Part shown: piece after piece, positions 13,841-57,879 of the stretch
How the letters are laid out: every line of letters starts with the position of its first letter
How positions within the stretch are numbered: position 1 is the first letter of the stretch
Assembly: GCF_043290135.1 (NCBI RefSeq)
Contig: NC_134707.1
Span: forward strand, 85,268,447 to 85,332,446
DNA length: 64,000 nucleotides
From: Rhipicephalus microplus
Taxonomy: Eukaryota > Arthropoda > Arachnida > Ixodida > Ixodidae
Direction: 5' to 3'
Translations under genes and position numbers: made by a program
The notes under the pieces: model-generated
The model's input: the letters and a program-made list of their open reading frames with translations, nothing else
Database searches by the model: none
Told to the model about the DNA's origin: nothing

Positions 13841-14119
13841 GCACTTGGATTTGCAGCAGAAGATCATGACGCCAACAACGCCACTGCCGTGGCGACAACA
13901 AAGGCTCGTCTACAAATCTGGTGGAAGGCTACGATGTGACAGGGACTGACAGGACAGACACGGCACTTATATAGGGCAAAAAGACTTATGTGAAAAGTGT
14001 GTGTCCCGCTGTCTCTTCCGAAACTTTCTATCTCTCGCCTTCTTCTTTGTTTTTTTTTCTTTTCTTACCAGCTAGGTCACACTATCCGTCACCACCCGAT
14101 TAAAAGGGAACAGCCAAAT

Positions 14120-14154
<35 letters not shown>

Positions 14155-14160
14155 TATCAC

Positions 14161-15570
14161 GTCACCCAAGGCGGCGATGCGCTGCGCAGAGACGTCATTC
14201 AACAACGCGCGCGGGCAATGTGAAAAATTAAAAAATAATTTATTGCTCATGGATGCCTCAAATGGCGACCGAGAAAATATGTTAATTAGCTTCTGGAAAA
14301 CAGGATGCCTATGCGGGTGCACGACTGATCTGAAATATCGTGAGGTCGACCGGATGCTGAAAGTGAGCACGTGACGGCACTGAAACATTTTATTGATATC
14401 AATTGGTAGAAGAGTGGAACGATGAACTCAGCGGTGAGCCGTTGCTTGCAACACTTTCCACGGCGAACCATCATTTTCTCGATCACTAATCTGTAAATAA
14501 AGCTCCATCAATCAAAACGTCATACTCAGAGGTGAGAACGACGAGCGGTATCTGGATGAAATCCTTAAATTTTCTGCACACAGGTGATACAGCAAATTTC
14601 CGAGAAGTGACTCACTATCTGTTTACAACAATGCATTCTTAATAATTTGTTTCACGTCCTTTTTTATCCCCTAGAAAAACAAGTTTTATAGTTCACAAGC
14701 GCCCACAGAACATCGGGCTGCAAGTCTAGGTGATGCACCTCACCTTCAGGTACCTCCTCTTTTCACGGGAAGATGCTCGCTTTTTGTGGATTACCTTTGT
14801 GTAAAAACGCAAAGGGGTCAGCAGAAAAAACTTGTTTACTTGATTGTTGAGGCTCGAGCCATGTTGTGCGTAGCCCAGTGTAACATGTTTGTTTTTTCTC
14901 AAGCAGGAAACAAGCTGTTCCAAGCTGTCACTCTGAAGCTCATTGCAGCTAAAGCACTTCGAAAAAGTGATTTCAAAGACGTCTACAAATGCGAAGAGCT
15001 TCTCTAAAAGTCCTACCCATTGGCGTCCGCACGAGGGGGGCAAAGGGGGCTGGCCACCCGGGAGGGGGCCGCTAAATCTGTGCTGTACATTGACTAGGCA
15101 GCGGGGCACTCTTTTAGTCACCTAGAAGGGGAGAGCAAAATATGCTTCATACACTGATTTAACAGAAATGAGCCACCTTGCAATGAACCTTCGCCCCCCC
15201 CCCCCCTCCCCTGAACGGCAAACACGCCCATGGGTGTGCCCCTTTCAATGCGGACAGTTTCGCCCATTCACAGTGTGCTCGAAGCGCCGGGAGATGTACC
15301 TCTCGCCGAAGTGCAGCTCGCACACAGCCGAGTTTTCTTGAAGCAGCTTGTCAGCGCGCGGGATCGCTTACCGCTACTGCACTAACAGAGCTTCGTCCTT
15401 TGGAACACCGAACAAAGCATGCTTCTGTTTAGCTGACTTGTAGCCTATAGTGAACTCCGAGACGAAGCAATGACTTCGTTTTCGCGCCATGAGAGTGCAT
15501 ACAGAAGCATTGGTGTCAGAGTGCCAGCACAATTTTTAAAAAAAAAGGACGAACGCGTCCGACGAAACTG
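14161..15570. other. Spacer between inverted LINE-B ends, unassigned
   Basis: Open frames exist at 14786-15007 (+) and 14726-15121 (-), but neither matches a family that I know. A poly-C run lies near 15193-15206. The stretch may be an unrecognised repeat. Confidence 0.4.
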
Positions 15571-15574
15571 TGGA

Positions 15575-16150
15575 AAACGCGCAAGCGACGTGATGATGAT
15601 GATGACGAGGATAAGTGGCTGTTCCCTTTGAATCGGGTGGTGACAGATAGTGTGACCTAGCTGGTAAGAAAAGAAAAAAACAAAGAAGAAGGCGAGAGAT
15701 AGAAAGTTTCGGAAGAGACAGCGGGACACACACTTCTCACATAAGTCTTTTTGCCCTATATAAGTGCCGTGTCTGTCCTGTCAGTCCCTGTCGCATCGTA
15801 GCCTTCCACCAGATTTGTAGACGAGCCTTTGTTGTCGCCACGGCAGTGGCGTCGTTGGCGTCATGATCTTCTGCTGCAAATCCAAGTGCTTAAGGCAGAA
15901 TAGGGCCCTCTGCTGACCGTGGAGAAAGACGGGCGCAATCCAGAATCAGGTGCTCAGCCGCCTCGTTCGTTTTGGAGCAGCAGCGAGAGATAGCAGCTTG
16001 AACCTGTGGGTCCTGATCGAAACGACGACGGTACGTGAGCGTACGCAACGCTCCTGCACGTGCCTCAAACAGCAGAGCGCTGCCTACGCTGTTGTCATAA
16101 AATTTTTCCCTGCCTAGTTCAGCCTTGTATTTGCCATACATACGCAGGGT
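15575..16150 (-). mobile_element. LINE-B 3' end, second copy, inverted
   Basis: Reverse complement of about 13580-14160: a (GATGAT)n tail at 15590-15605, the same 3' UTR words (GGACACACACTT at 15724 and AAGTGCCGTGTCTGTC at 15762) and the ORF2 C-terminus at 15890-16141. That C-terminus reads YGKYKAELGREKFYDNSVGS, then FEARAGALRTLTYRRRF, and ends in EAAEHLILDC...EGPILP as in the first copy. It is 5'-truncated close to position 16150. Similarity is high by eye, so the two insertions are of similar subfamily and age. Confidence 0.88.
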
Positions 16151-16297
16151 AAACTTACACAGGATACACTTACGTGCAAACGTGTGCCAGCGCCATCTGG
16201 CGGTTTCCTCCCAAAGCGTTACGCGCTAGCCGGCGTGTTCATCACACTTCCCTATTCCAGCCACTCTAGTCACGCTAGCACGCGCGTTTGTGTGAGT

Positions 16298-16301
16298 GCA
16301 T

Positions 16302-16337
<36 letters not shown>

Positions 16338-16825
16338 ACGTGTGTGTGTGTGCACGTGTGTGTGTGTGCACGTGTGTGTGTGTGTGTTTGGGTGTGCACG
16401 TGTGTGTGTGTGCACGTGTGTGTGTGCACGTGTGTGTGTGCGCACGTGTGTGTGTGTGTGTGCACGTGTGTGTGTGTCTGTGTGTATGTGCACGTGTGTG
16501 TGTGCACGTGTGTGTGTGTGCGCGCACGTGTGTGTGTGCACGTGTGTGTGTGTGTGTGTGTGCACGTGTGTGTGTGTGTGCGTGTGTGTGTGCACGTGTG
16601 TGTGTGCACGTGTGTGTGTGCACGTGTGTGTGTGTGTGTGTGTGCACGTGTGTGTGTGTACACGTGTGTGTGTGCACGTGTGTGTGTGCACGTGTGTGTG
16701 TGTGTGTGCACGTGTGTGTGTGTGTGCACGTGTGTTTGTGCACGTGTGTGTGTGTGCGTGTGTGTATGTGTGTGTGTGTGTGCACGTGTGTGTGTGTGCA
16801 CGTGTGTGTGTGCACGTGTGTGTGT

Positions 16826-16872
<47 letters not shown>
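16298..16872. repeat. TG minisatellite with a CACGTG core in nearly every unit
   Basis: Units of roughly 14-24 bases have the form GCACGTG followed by (TG)n. By eye about 28 CACGTG hexamers occur in 575 bases, and the array ends in pure (TG)n. CACGTG is the palindromic E-box core. Here it could also simply be a fixed variant of a dinucleotide array. Confidence 0.95.
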
Positions 16873-16877
<5 letters not shown>

Positions 16878-17464
16878 CTAAACGCATTATTAAGTATGCG
16901 CTTAGCGGTTAAAGGGCGGACGAGGGGCCGGATTTCGCTATCGCGTATAACCCCTAAAGGCGAAGCTTAAGGGTCCCCCAATTTTTTGTCTGGATACTGT
17001 AGCTCGCATCGCTTGCGTGTTGACGTTCACTGAAGATGATCTTTACTCTCAAGACGATGGGAGCGTGACTGCTTTTTTTGTAACTAATATTCATTTCTTC
17101 AAGCAACGCAAGCTGATCAACACGCCGAGAACTCCTGGCCCCACATGAGCACAATCTACTGCTTTCTTTTTAAACGCGAATCATCTGTTTGCATACTGCG
17201 GGTACTTTATGGCGTCTATCTGCGTATTTCTTTGTCTCTCTATAGGTCTGGGTGTTCTGGTGATCAACCCCTCAATTCGGGGTGAACCAAAACAAGTATG
17301 AAAGGGTGAAATAATTTGGTGAATATCATCAGCTAGCCGTGACATAAATAATGTCACAATCCCGCCATATACGTCGTCAAACAGCGGCATGTAGCCACGA
17401 GCAGGTATGCGCAATTGGTAGGCGCATATGCACCACAAGTGATTGGCAGTTTCTAAGTAGCAAT
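16873..17464. other. Intergenic DNA, no gene seen
   Basis: A MITE-end-like motif, CCCTAAAGGCGAAGCTTAAGG, lies at about 16951-16971 and resembles the end of the GTCC elements. The minus-strand frame at 17181-17438 shows no known domain. Confidence 0.4.
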
Positions 17465-17765
17465 GTCGACAACAGAGACTAGTAATTTAAATGCGAGAGC
17501 ATTAAGAAAACAACTGCCATCAGCAGCGTTGACCAGACGAGCATCAGCGTCCGAGCAATAATCGAACCCAAGCATCCTTCGTGACGTTCAAGTACTCCAC
17601 CGCAGAGCTATGCCACATCTTGCCACTGCTTTGGAGAGATACAATACATACGCGATGTTGGTGAAATGTCAATTGTGGTTGCAATGCTGAGGGTATACTA
17701 TTTTATAAGCATTACATATGTACTCCTGCAATATACCCGTCTCGTAGGGTTAACGCCAGTTGTAT
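17465..17765 (-). repeat. Family-2 tRNA-derived SINE-like repeat, minus copy
   Basis: On the minus strand the head (TATAAAATAGTATACC near 17705) precedes TAGCTCTGCGGTGGA, a good A-box match, and GGATGCTTGGGTTCGATTA, a good B-box match near 17565. It aligns by eye with 1191-1390 and with 47400-47696. Confidence 0.6.
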
Positions 17766-18122
17766 ACGTTGCGATGCATCCACGGAATTCATGTAGCCGT
17801 ATCTGGGGATACCATCCTAGCGAGCACAAGATTCACACATCAGCTTATCGCTTCTCGTGTTGCTAATGTTCGAACGCTCGTGTTGCTGTTGGCGTTGTTG
17901 TTAAGATGTAAACTGGTTAAATAAAACATGTGCGGCTGTCCAGCGTATGTCATTATGTTCAACATTTATAAGAATATTTGACGCGATTTCGTAACGTGTT
18001 GCTCAATAACAAAAATTACAACGCGTTCACCTCCTCTCCGCTTGCTTCGCGTAACGTCAATGCCTAAAGTACGTAGTATCCGCCGAATGTTTTTACTCTA
18101 AGAGTTTGAATGCAGTTTCACC

Positions 18123-18364
18123 CCCGCCGCGGTGGTCTACTGGCTAAGGTACTCGGCTGCTGACCCGAAGGTCGTGGGATTCAATCCCGGCTGTGGTTGC
18201 TGCATTTTTGATGGAGGGGAAAATGCTGTAGGCCCGTGTGCTCAGATTTGGTTGCACGTTAAAGAAGCCCAGGTGGTCAAAAGTTCAGGAGCCCTCCAAC
18301 ACGGCGTCTCTCATAATCATATACGGTGGTTTTGGGACGTTAGACCCCACATATCATCATCAGG
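18123..18364 (+). mobile_element. Ruka SINE, full copy with 13-bp target duplication
   Basis: Starts CCCGCCGCGGTGGTCTACTG, has the B-box-like GGGATTCAATCCCGG and ends GTTAGACCCCACATATCATC. ATGCAGTTTCACC is repeated exactly at 18110-18122 and 18365-18377. It lies about 0.8 kb upstream of the first recognised exon of the synthetase gene. Confidence 0.92.
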
Positions 18365-19189
18365 ATGCAGTTTCACCTGAAATAAAATTGAAGGTAGTGA
18401 AACATTTTGAAGGACAAGTCTAAGATACGTACGCAGTTTTCCATGGCGCAAAAACATATTTCGTGCCAACGATTGGTGGAAAGGGCCAATATACATGAAG
18501 GGCGCACCACGCAGCTGCACCAGCCGCTCTCGAAGAAGCACAATCAAGATGGCGGCAGTGCGGCTTTCGGAAACTTGAGCATCCGCAGATAGTCTGGTGA
18601 GATCAGCCTGGTGCAACTCTGTCGCGCTTTAATTAACACAAGTACAAGTACGAAAGGAAAGAAATTGTAGAGAGGCTCGTTTACTGCATCAGTATATAGT
18701 TGTACAATCACCAGCATTCATAGAAACGGATGCATGCCGCGTTTATTCAATAATCGCACGTACTGTTTCGCAGAGAAAGCTGTTCATGTACTATCATCGC
18801 AAATACCGTTGGTTTCGCTGTTTCGCCACTACGTGTACCCTGGAGGAAAACTACATGCAGAGGCAGAACGTATGGGAGGATGCGCTGTTTACTTCCTTCC
18901 AGCTCCAAAACTGCCGTCAACCTCTGTTTTGTGTGGAATACAGTCGGCTGACGGTTCCCGCCCACTAGTTAATTGAGCCTAACAAAGGTGTATAGCTAGC
19001 TTATGAATAATTCCTGAAGCTCATCTTGAATAGGATTATTTATACACAGGAAACACTAAGAGAGAGTTCAGGAAAGGATTAGTGTTTTCAGTGGTAGTTA
19101 CTGAGAGTGCAGTTTCTAGGTTTTTTTTCGTTTGTTGTGTTTGTGGAAAACGGCCGCCTTTACAGAGATGCGGACATTTAATATTACAG

Positions 19190-51747
<32,558 letters not shown>

Positions 51748-51895
51748 GAAAAGACAGGTTTCCGAAAGTACTGTCGCAGTGTAAATTTTTGCTGTGGCAA
51801 CTACATCAGAATAAATCACTTGCAACACGTGCTGTGCAGTTAGCATTGTACGGTTTCTGCTAAGGAAAAACCATCAACTCTGAAGAACCACCCTC

Positions 51896-51901
51896 AATAA
51901 A
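51896..51901 (+). promoter_or_regulatory. Polyadenylation signal of the synthetase gene
   Basis: AATAAA, 149 bases after the stop codon, is the first canonical signal downstream. The cleavage site is not determined. Confidence 0.7.
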
Positions 51902-52088
51902 CAGCAATGCAAAAGTACAGAACGTCTCGTCAAGTTCCGTGTCTGACAATTCCGTTCCAGTTGTATCATGTAAACTATGTTTCATTTCAAATAACACATA
52001 TTTTACATAACAAACACCGCAACCTCTCTTCCAGTATATACTACTGGACTTCAGTGCCACATGTTGTGCCCATACAACTTTAGTTAAA

Positions 52089-52114
52089 ATATATATATAT
52101 ATATATATATATAT
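52089..52114. repeat. (AT)n microsatellite
   Basis: Thirteen AT units at the outer end of the left arm of the SINE dimer. Confidence 0.95.
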
Positions 52115-52378
52115 CGCAGACAATAAGACCAAGGAAAGTATAGGGGAAGGTATTAGACCGCATTGTAAATGTAATGAAAAATAAGTGTGGGCAAGAGAAA
52201 CCGAACCACCTGCGACCTTCGAATAACGCAGGTTCGGTTCCTGCCCACGGCAAGAGATCTTTTCACCCACTTTTATTTCTTCACGTTTACATTGAAATTC
52301 GGACTAATAACATCTCCTATACTTCCCTTGGCGTTATTGTGTGTTACATCTCAATAAAATATTGTGTCAAACACGGAA
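52107..52378. mobile_element. Head-to-head pair of tRNA-derived SINEs (family 3)
   Basis: The right half (52230-52378, +) carries GCAGGTTCGGTTCCTGCCCA (B box and acceptor side), a body ACTAATAACATCTCC and GTTATTGTGTGTTACATCTC. The left half (52107-52232) is its reverse complement: CAGACAATAAGACCAAGG and GCGACCTTCGAATAACGC. The pair meets inside the tRNA-like head. The parent family is the copy at 57611-57780. Confidence 0.7.
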
Positions 52379-52389
52379 AAAACGATACC

Positions 52390-53740
52390 TTAAGTATATA
52401 CTCTCTCCTACATATCTTTCAAGCATAAATTTCAATTGCTTTCGAAAGACTAATTATGGACTTATAAGGTGTAGAACCCTGCATAGTTTTGATCAGGCGC
52501 CTCTTTTTTAACTCATGCAGCTGCTTTTTATTCGCGTTTATTCTGCAGAAACAAGACTGTAAAACACAAGTCACTTCCTGAAGCTTCCGTGACCAATTAA
52601 CTCAAATTTCGGCCTGCCGGACTCATGCAATCACTTCAACTGTAAACCAGCAGATATTTTATTGAACACTACATAGCAGTAATGCAAAGAGAGGGCACGC
52701 ATTGCTTAAGAAGCCGCAAAGTTCAATTCCATGCAACACGAAAATGCTTCTGTGTTTTCGACGGCTAGACTGCGTCTTTGTCCCTTTCTGTACTCTGGTC
52801 TATCATCAGTGAGATTGACAAGGCTACGCATTGTGTCAACGCCCACCATTCGCGTGGCACCTAACGTTTTGCTGCCAAGAGACAATCAAGCGGAAAAGGT
52901 TGGACGCCTGCTCTCGTTTGACAAATCAGTAAATTTTCCTTCAAACTATTCTATGTGGGCGTTCATGATTCCATGCGTCTTTTCATTTCCATCGTTGTGC
53001 AACATAAAGTGGCGTGATGGCAGGGCTGACATTATGCCAGGACGGCAACTAATTGCAATAGCTGCATCGGCAGTGACTGACGTGGCTGACAAAATAAGTG
53101 TGGCTCTTAGAAAGAGATTACGTCGTAGCTCTCGAAACTGATCAGTGTTCAACAGTCGAACAGCAGGCACTCTATAAGGAGCGCTCTCACTTGAGTGTAA
53201 CATGACTTTGATGACTATATTGTTTTTGCTGAATTTAAAAAATATTACATTACAAACAAGTGCGTTTTATTACCTCTAACTTTATTGAAACGAGCTTAAA
53301 AACGACCCCGTCTAATGTTCTAAACCAAACGGTTCCTTTGATCCAGGAACATAACGCACCTCAACCAAAAATTGAATTCATCGCATTACAAAATACCTGG
53401 CAGAAATGATTCGTACGGTGGCGTATAACCGGTTTCATGCGTCTTGAGAAACTCAGCTAGTTACTGTGGCTGGTACGAATAAGTGACTAAAAGGTAAGTT
53501 TTCGTCGGTAAACAATAAGCCACGTACCAACAGGCTGTGTAATGGAAATTCCGCTGACATGTCAGCCCCACGCTTTCATTTAAGTACTTGTTCTGGCCTG
53601 TCCAGAAAAGCACATGTGGGCAGCTCGTCAAGCGTAGTTTCTAATCTTTAGCGCAAGTGTAACATACGAGCAGCCTTTAAAGGCCATGTCTGACATAGCA
53701 CTTGAAAACCGCGTAATTGAAAATGCAACATCTGCGCTCG
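52390..53740. other. Intergenic stretch downstream of the synthetase gene
   Basis: The longest open frame, 52731-53141 (+, 136 codons), starts MQHENASVFSTARLRLC and ends ISVALRKRLRRSSRN. It shows no recognised domain and no splice context. Left unassigned. Confidence 0.4.
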
Positions 53741-53744
53741 CACT

Positions 53745-54500
53745 GTCCAGACCTTGCGTTATTCTTTATACTTATTTATTTTATTTTTTATTCATTTATT
53801 ACTGTAAGCCTTTCTCAGGCTCATACAGGGTGGGCGGGCAAATATACACAGTCGCGTACAAACCAGGCAATATTGCACAAAGCAGAAGAAACAGAATCAC
53901 AAGATGATGGTGAAAATAAAACTTGAACGATGAAAGCAATTGTACAAAATCATGGACAGGCCACAAAACATCGAGGTATCAGCAGGGGGTACAGTGATCA
54001 GTGCGTTCGGAAGCACTCACAAACATCAAAAAACAAAAGTTGCTTTTAGTCTTCATAAACCAGGCTTTCTATATTCCGAACAAGTGAATCTGCAGAGGAA
54101 GGATTAACGCATTCACGTGGCAATTTGTTCCACTCTTCCACTGCTAACGGGAAAAATGAATATATCTTTTGCGTGCCCTAAAGGTGGAAAGGGGAGTACA
54201 CGGGGGCTGTGCAGCAAGTACTGGAACGAATTGTCCGACTATGCCCTTTATTGAGGGTGCTATGGTCCAATTTTTAGAGATACTGCAGCCACATATTGGC
54301 TATGAACACTCCTGAAAGTGGCCGAAAATCATGCCTGGTCAGTATGAGACATTGGCGAAAACTTTGGCAGACCTCCGCGAAGGTGAAGGTGTAACTATTG
54401 TCCTTCCGGCTCCTACCGGCGAGCTATTTTAACAATATAGAGTCGTTTGTAACATCACCACTGCTATTAGAGAACAGAAGACTTTAATCGAAAAGGGTTG
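53745..54500 (-). pseudogene. LINE C-terminal fragment (CR1-like ending)
   Basis: On the minus strand 54180-54070 reads YSFFPLAVEEWNKLPRE, the F-F-P...W-N-x-L-P ending common at the C-terminus of CR1-like and related ORF2 proteins. The 3' part runs to a T-rich/ATTTATT end near 53760. Upstream is frame-broken. Confidence 0.5.
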
Positions 54501-55400
54501 CTGCTATGGTGCATTGGCATGTATACCTTAAGCAGAGTTCATTCTAGACACTTTATATCAGGAATGCTCTCGCGTAGGAGACCAGAAGTCGCAGTGTGGG
54601 TGAAGATATCTTTACCTTGATAGGTGCTTTTTAATATTTTTGAAAATATGAGCTTTTTTAACCAATATAAAATGACTATTGTTGCTGTGTCTCAGTTACC
54701 ACTTCGCTGTAGTGAGAGTAGAGGAAGAAGACGATGTGTTCGGGTGAAAGCATTAGGCGAATTCAGCTCCCTAGTAGTGAATCACTTAACCCACGTGCGA
54801 TTAGCTTGGGTGCTGGGGCATAGAGGCATAACTCTAAATGAAACAGCTGATGCACTAGCGAAAGAGGCGTTAGACGGACGAGCTATCAATATTACCCCTA
54901 CAACAGCCTTTATAGTAGCTTCTAGGTTTTTGAGGCAAATGATGATGCGAGAATTCTCTACACTATCTTTAAAAATTCTCTAGATTTCAAACATCTGATG
55001 ACACCCTGGAAAACTTCCTCGTGTCATAACTGATGGAAGGAAGTTTTAATCACTCGATTTCGCTGTCGTATTCCTTCATTACAATTTTTTTTGTTTAAAG
55101 CAGGCTTGACTCCCTCTCAACTTGGTTCTTTTTGTGGAGAAGAGGAAACTGTGGAGCACTTTTTCATCTCTTGTAGAAAGTTTTCAACATTAAGAAAGGT
55201 ATCACTAGAAATACCATTATGAATCCTTGGCTTAGCTTCGACAACGTCAAATTTACTATCATTAGGTGCACATACCCTAGGGCACAGCAACGGGAAAGTG
55301 TGCAAGGTCGTGCAAGGTTTTATTGTACATACGAAGAGATTTACCTAATAACCTCAATACCAAAATGTTCTCAGTTAACCCACGTAGGCTATTGAAAAAA
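54500..55400 (+). pseudogene. LINE fragment with RNase H and Cys/His end
   Basis: 54790-54880 reads HVRLAWVLGHRGITLNETAD then ALAKEALDG, the G-H-x-G...N-E-x-A-D block of the LINE RNase H domain. 55110-55180 reads SFCGEEETVEHFFISC, the C-terminal Cys/His motif. Stops and frameshifts lie between them. Probably I/Jockey/R1-type. Confidence 0.65.
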
Positions 55401-55779
55401 TTTTTTATATCAATCATTTATTGCACAGTCAGTAGGAAATAATTCATCAATAAATTTTTCTCAAGAATAAGTTACAAAAAACAATATTTCTGTTAATTTT
55501 AATTTGCCCAGTATTATATACATTCGTTTTTTTTTATAATCTACTCGATTTTTGGCCGATCCTCCAGAATTGGTGTGAGCCACGAGTGTAGGATCTACAT
55601 CTACATCTACAAAGCGATCAACGCCAACACAAGTTCATGATCTACATCTACCATATCGACTGTTGGACTGTTTCCATGTGTGAATATATTGTAAATAACC
55701 TCGAAACAATTTAGTGAACGTGCTGGGTACCACGCTAGACGCAACTCCACAGCGTTCTTGTCATGGACAGCCCGACAAT

Positions 55780-56640
55780 GCCAATGGAAAAAAAATTCTA
55801 CCACTTCTACTTTGACTGCGGCTTCTGTCCAGCCGGTACAGCCGATCGTACTGATTCAGCCACGCGACCCGTGTAACTTCTACTCTAAGACAACGTTTAC
55901 GTCGATGACTGGATTATAAAGTAAAAGTTTTTGCAGCGATTTATTGATGAGACCCGACAATGATGCTCGCCAACGTATAGGCTTCTATTTCTGCGGAACG
56001 GCAGGCGTGTGGTTTGAGGGCTCATGAAGCATATATAAGAAGTTGCGACGCGTAAGCAAAAGCTCCGTGACCTTTTTGGTAGACCAGCATGGTGGCAGCA
56101 AGACGCTTCGAAAGATCTCGCCAGTCGGTCTCAAACTTCGTTTCATTACTATGCGTCGTACATACTTGGTGTTCTCGCTCTTTGCCGTCATGTCGGCAAC
56201 GACATGGCTGAAAAGTACGAAGTCAGCCATGTGCTCAAGGACATCGCAGATGATGCTCTCAATCTGCTGGTGTCCAAGGACTGCTCGACCATGGAGGACA
56301 TCACCAAAGAGTGTCGGCGTTTTGAAGAAATCAAGAGTCTCTGCGTAGCACAGCATTTCATGCGGCTTCTGAATACTGCAGCTAAGTGATCCGGTGAGGA
56401 CCTTCACCTGACATGCCGTCCACTACCCACAACCGAGAGTGTAGTCCGCACCATGCGTCGCAATATTGAGGAGGCGTCTACATCATCTTTCCTGACACGA
56501 CCATCTGAAGATCCTCGATCAACGATCTCCCTGACTGAGAAGGTTGCGCAAGAAGAACTCGCGAATGTCGGACTGCAGCCCGTATCTTCGCTCACGCCAC
56601 CTCGTCTAGGTGGCATGACGCCACCTTACACGTACTAGGC
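55780..56640 (+). pseudogene. Gypsy-type gag remnant
   Basis: FYFDCGFCPAGTADR (about 55800), then VYVDDWI (55890), then 56130-56385 open as HYYASYILGVLALCRHVGND, VSHVLKDIADDALNLLVSKD and EDITKECRRFEEIKSLC. After a stop, RTMRRNIEEASTSSFL and GMTPPYTY close it. The order V-S-H-x-x-K-G-I-A-x-D is that of tick gypsy gag proteins. No protease or pol follows, so it is a fragment. Confidence 0.6.
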
Positions 56641-56982
56641 GTACATATATACCGAGCAGGTTTACACATACTTTATTTATAGTTGCGTGCCTTTTTGCCA
56701 CGTCAAGTTCATTCTACTTCAAAAGCAAATATAAGATGAAATTAAAAAAAGATTAAGTTAAATTACAGAAATGGTCAGAACAATTAATAACCATGAATTT
56801 ATCTATAATTATTCTCTAGCGAGAATATACATGCAGAAAGGTACTTTCACGCATTCGACAGCATACACACAGAGAATATTAAAGCTTCTGCGCATGCGCC
56901 GTCGACTATTAGAGGGGCTTGACGTCTGCGCCTACTATAGAATAGCATCAAATTTACCGGCTATAGGCAGCCAGTTTGCAGG

Positions 56983-57053
56983 GTAGCAAATCGGCTGCCT
57001 ATAGGCTGGTTAACCTCCCTGTCGTTCTTTTCCTCCTATTTTCCTTCCTTACC
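56983..57053 (+). repeat. Short dispersed pyrimidine-rich repeat, second copy
   Basis: GGTAGCAAATCGGCTGCCTA, TAGGCTGGTTAACC and TTTTCCTCCTATTTTCC match 25424-25497. Confidence 0.6.
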
Positions 57054-57364
57054 GGCTATAGCAGCCATGAAATTTAGAGAAATGATACATGATTTTCGCC
57101 GAGTACTTTGTATTTTACTGTTTGCACATATAGCGTGTTTTTTAAAAAAGTGTGTCCGCTATTATTAAACATTATAGAAATGAGGTACCGGCGTTTTACC
57201 AGTGGCGTTCCCTTTACTGTGGCAGAAGACATCTTCAGATGCATACAAACATTAAATATGGCAGTAAATATAGGAACACAATTATTTTTTAACCAGTACA
57301 AGTGAGCGGTTGAGTCAAATGGGCGAATTTAAGTTCTTCTTGCAAAAAGTACATAGCTACTTCT

Positions 57365-57477
<113 letters not shown>

Positions 57478-57610
57478 TTCACGTGATACGTGACGCCAAA
57501 CAGGCTCATAGGAGTGTGACACACTCTCTGCTATGGCTACAGGTGGCGCTGACTGTCACTACCACGCTTAAATTCATGTGTAAACCCAATAAAGTGGCTG
57601 GGGGGATATC

Positions 57611-57779
57611 CGCCGTGGTAGCTCAGTGGGAGAGCATCGGACGCGTTATTGGAAGGTGGCAGGTTCGGTTCCTGCTCACGGCAAGTTATCTCTTCGCCCA
57701 CTTTTACAATGAAATTGGGTATAATAACTTCTCCTTTACATTCTGTGGCATTATTGTCTGTTAGATCTCAATAATATTT

Positions 57780-57780
<1 letters not shown>
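57611..57780 (+). mobile_element. tRNA-derived SINE (family 3), tRNA-like head complete
   Basis: GCCGTGGTAGCTCAGTGGGA has an excellent A box and GGCAGGTTCGGTTCCTG an excellent B box. GCCGTGG pairs with TCACGGC as an acceptor stem. The anticodon arm is malformed (no T at position 33), so it is not a working tRNA. The body ends ATTGTCTGTTAGATCTCAAT and runs into (AT)n. Confidence 0.75.

Positions 57781-57874
<94 letters not shown>
57781..57874. repeat. (AT)n microsatellite, tail of family-3 SINE
   Basis: About 94 bases of AT with one AAAT slip near 57832. Confidence 0.95.
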
Positions 57875-57875
<1 letters not shown>

Positions 57876-57879
57876 TTCT

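Larger units (their letters stand above)
11735..14160 (+). mobile_element. LINE-B: 5'-truncated non-LTR retrotransposon ending in (ATC)n
   Basis: This holds the reverse transcriptase C-terminal two thirds, the ORF2 end, a 3' UTR (about 13840-14120) and an (ATC)n tail at 14126-14156. The 3' UTR includes the words AAAGTGTGTGTCCCGCTGTC and GGTCACACTATC. The same 3' end recurs inverted at 15575-16150. Upstream endonuclease and ORF1 are absent. An LTR fragment interrupts it at about 12471-12772. Confidence 0.85.

Noticed and set aside
14726..15125. Possible transposase-like frames on both strands
   Set aside because: Could not be matched to any catalytic motif on either strand.
52731..53141. A 136-codon open frame as a host gene
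   Set aside because: No motif, no splice signals and no repeat relation recognised; reported only as unassigned.
57611..57685. A tRNA gene
   Set aside because: A and B boxes and acceptor stem are good, but the anticodon arm is malformed and the sequence continues into a SINE body with related copies at 52107-52378.
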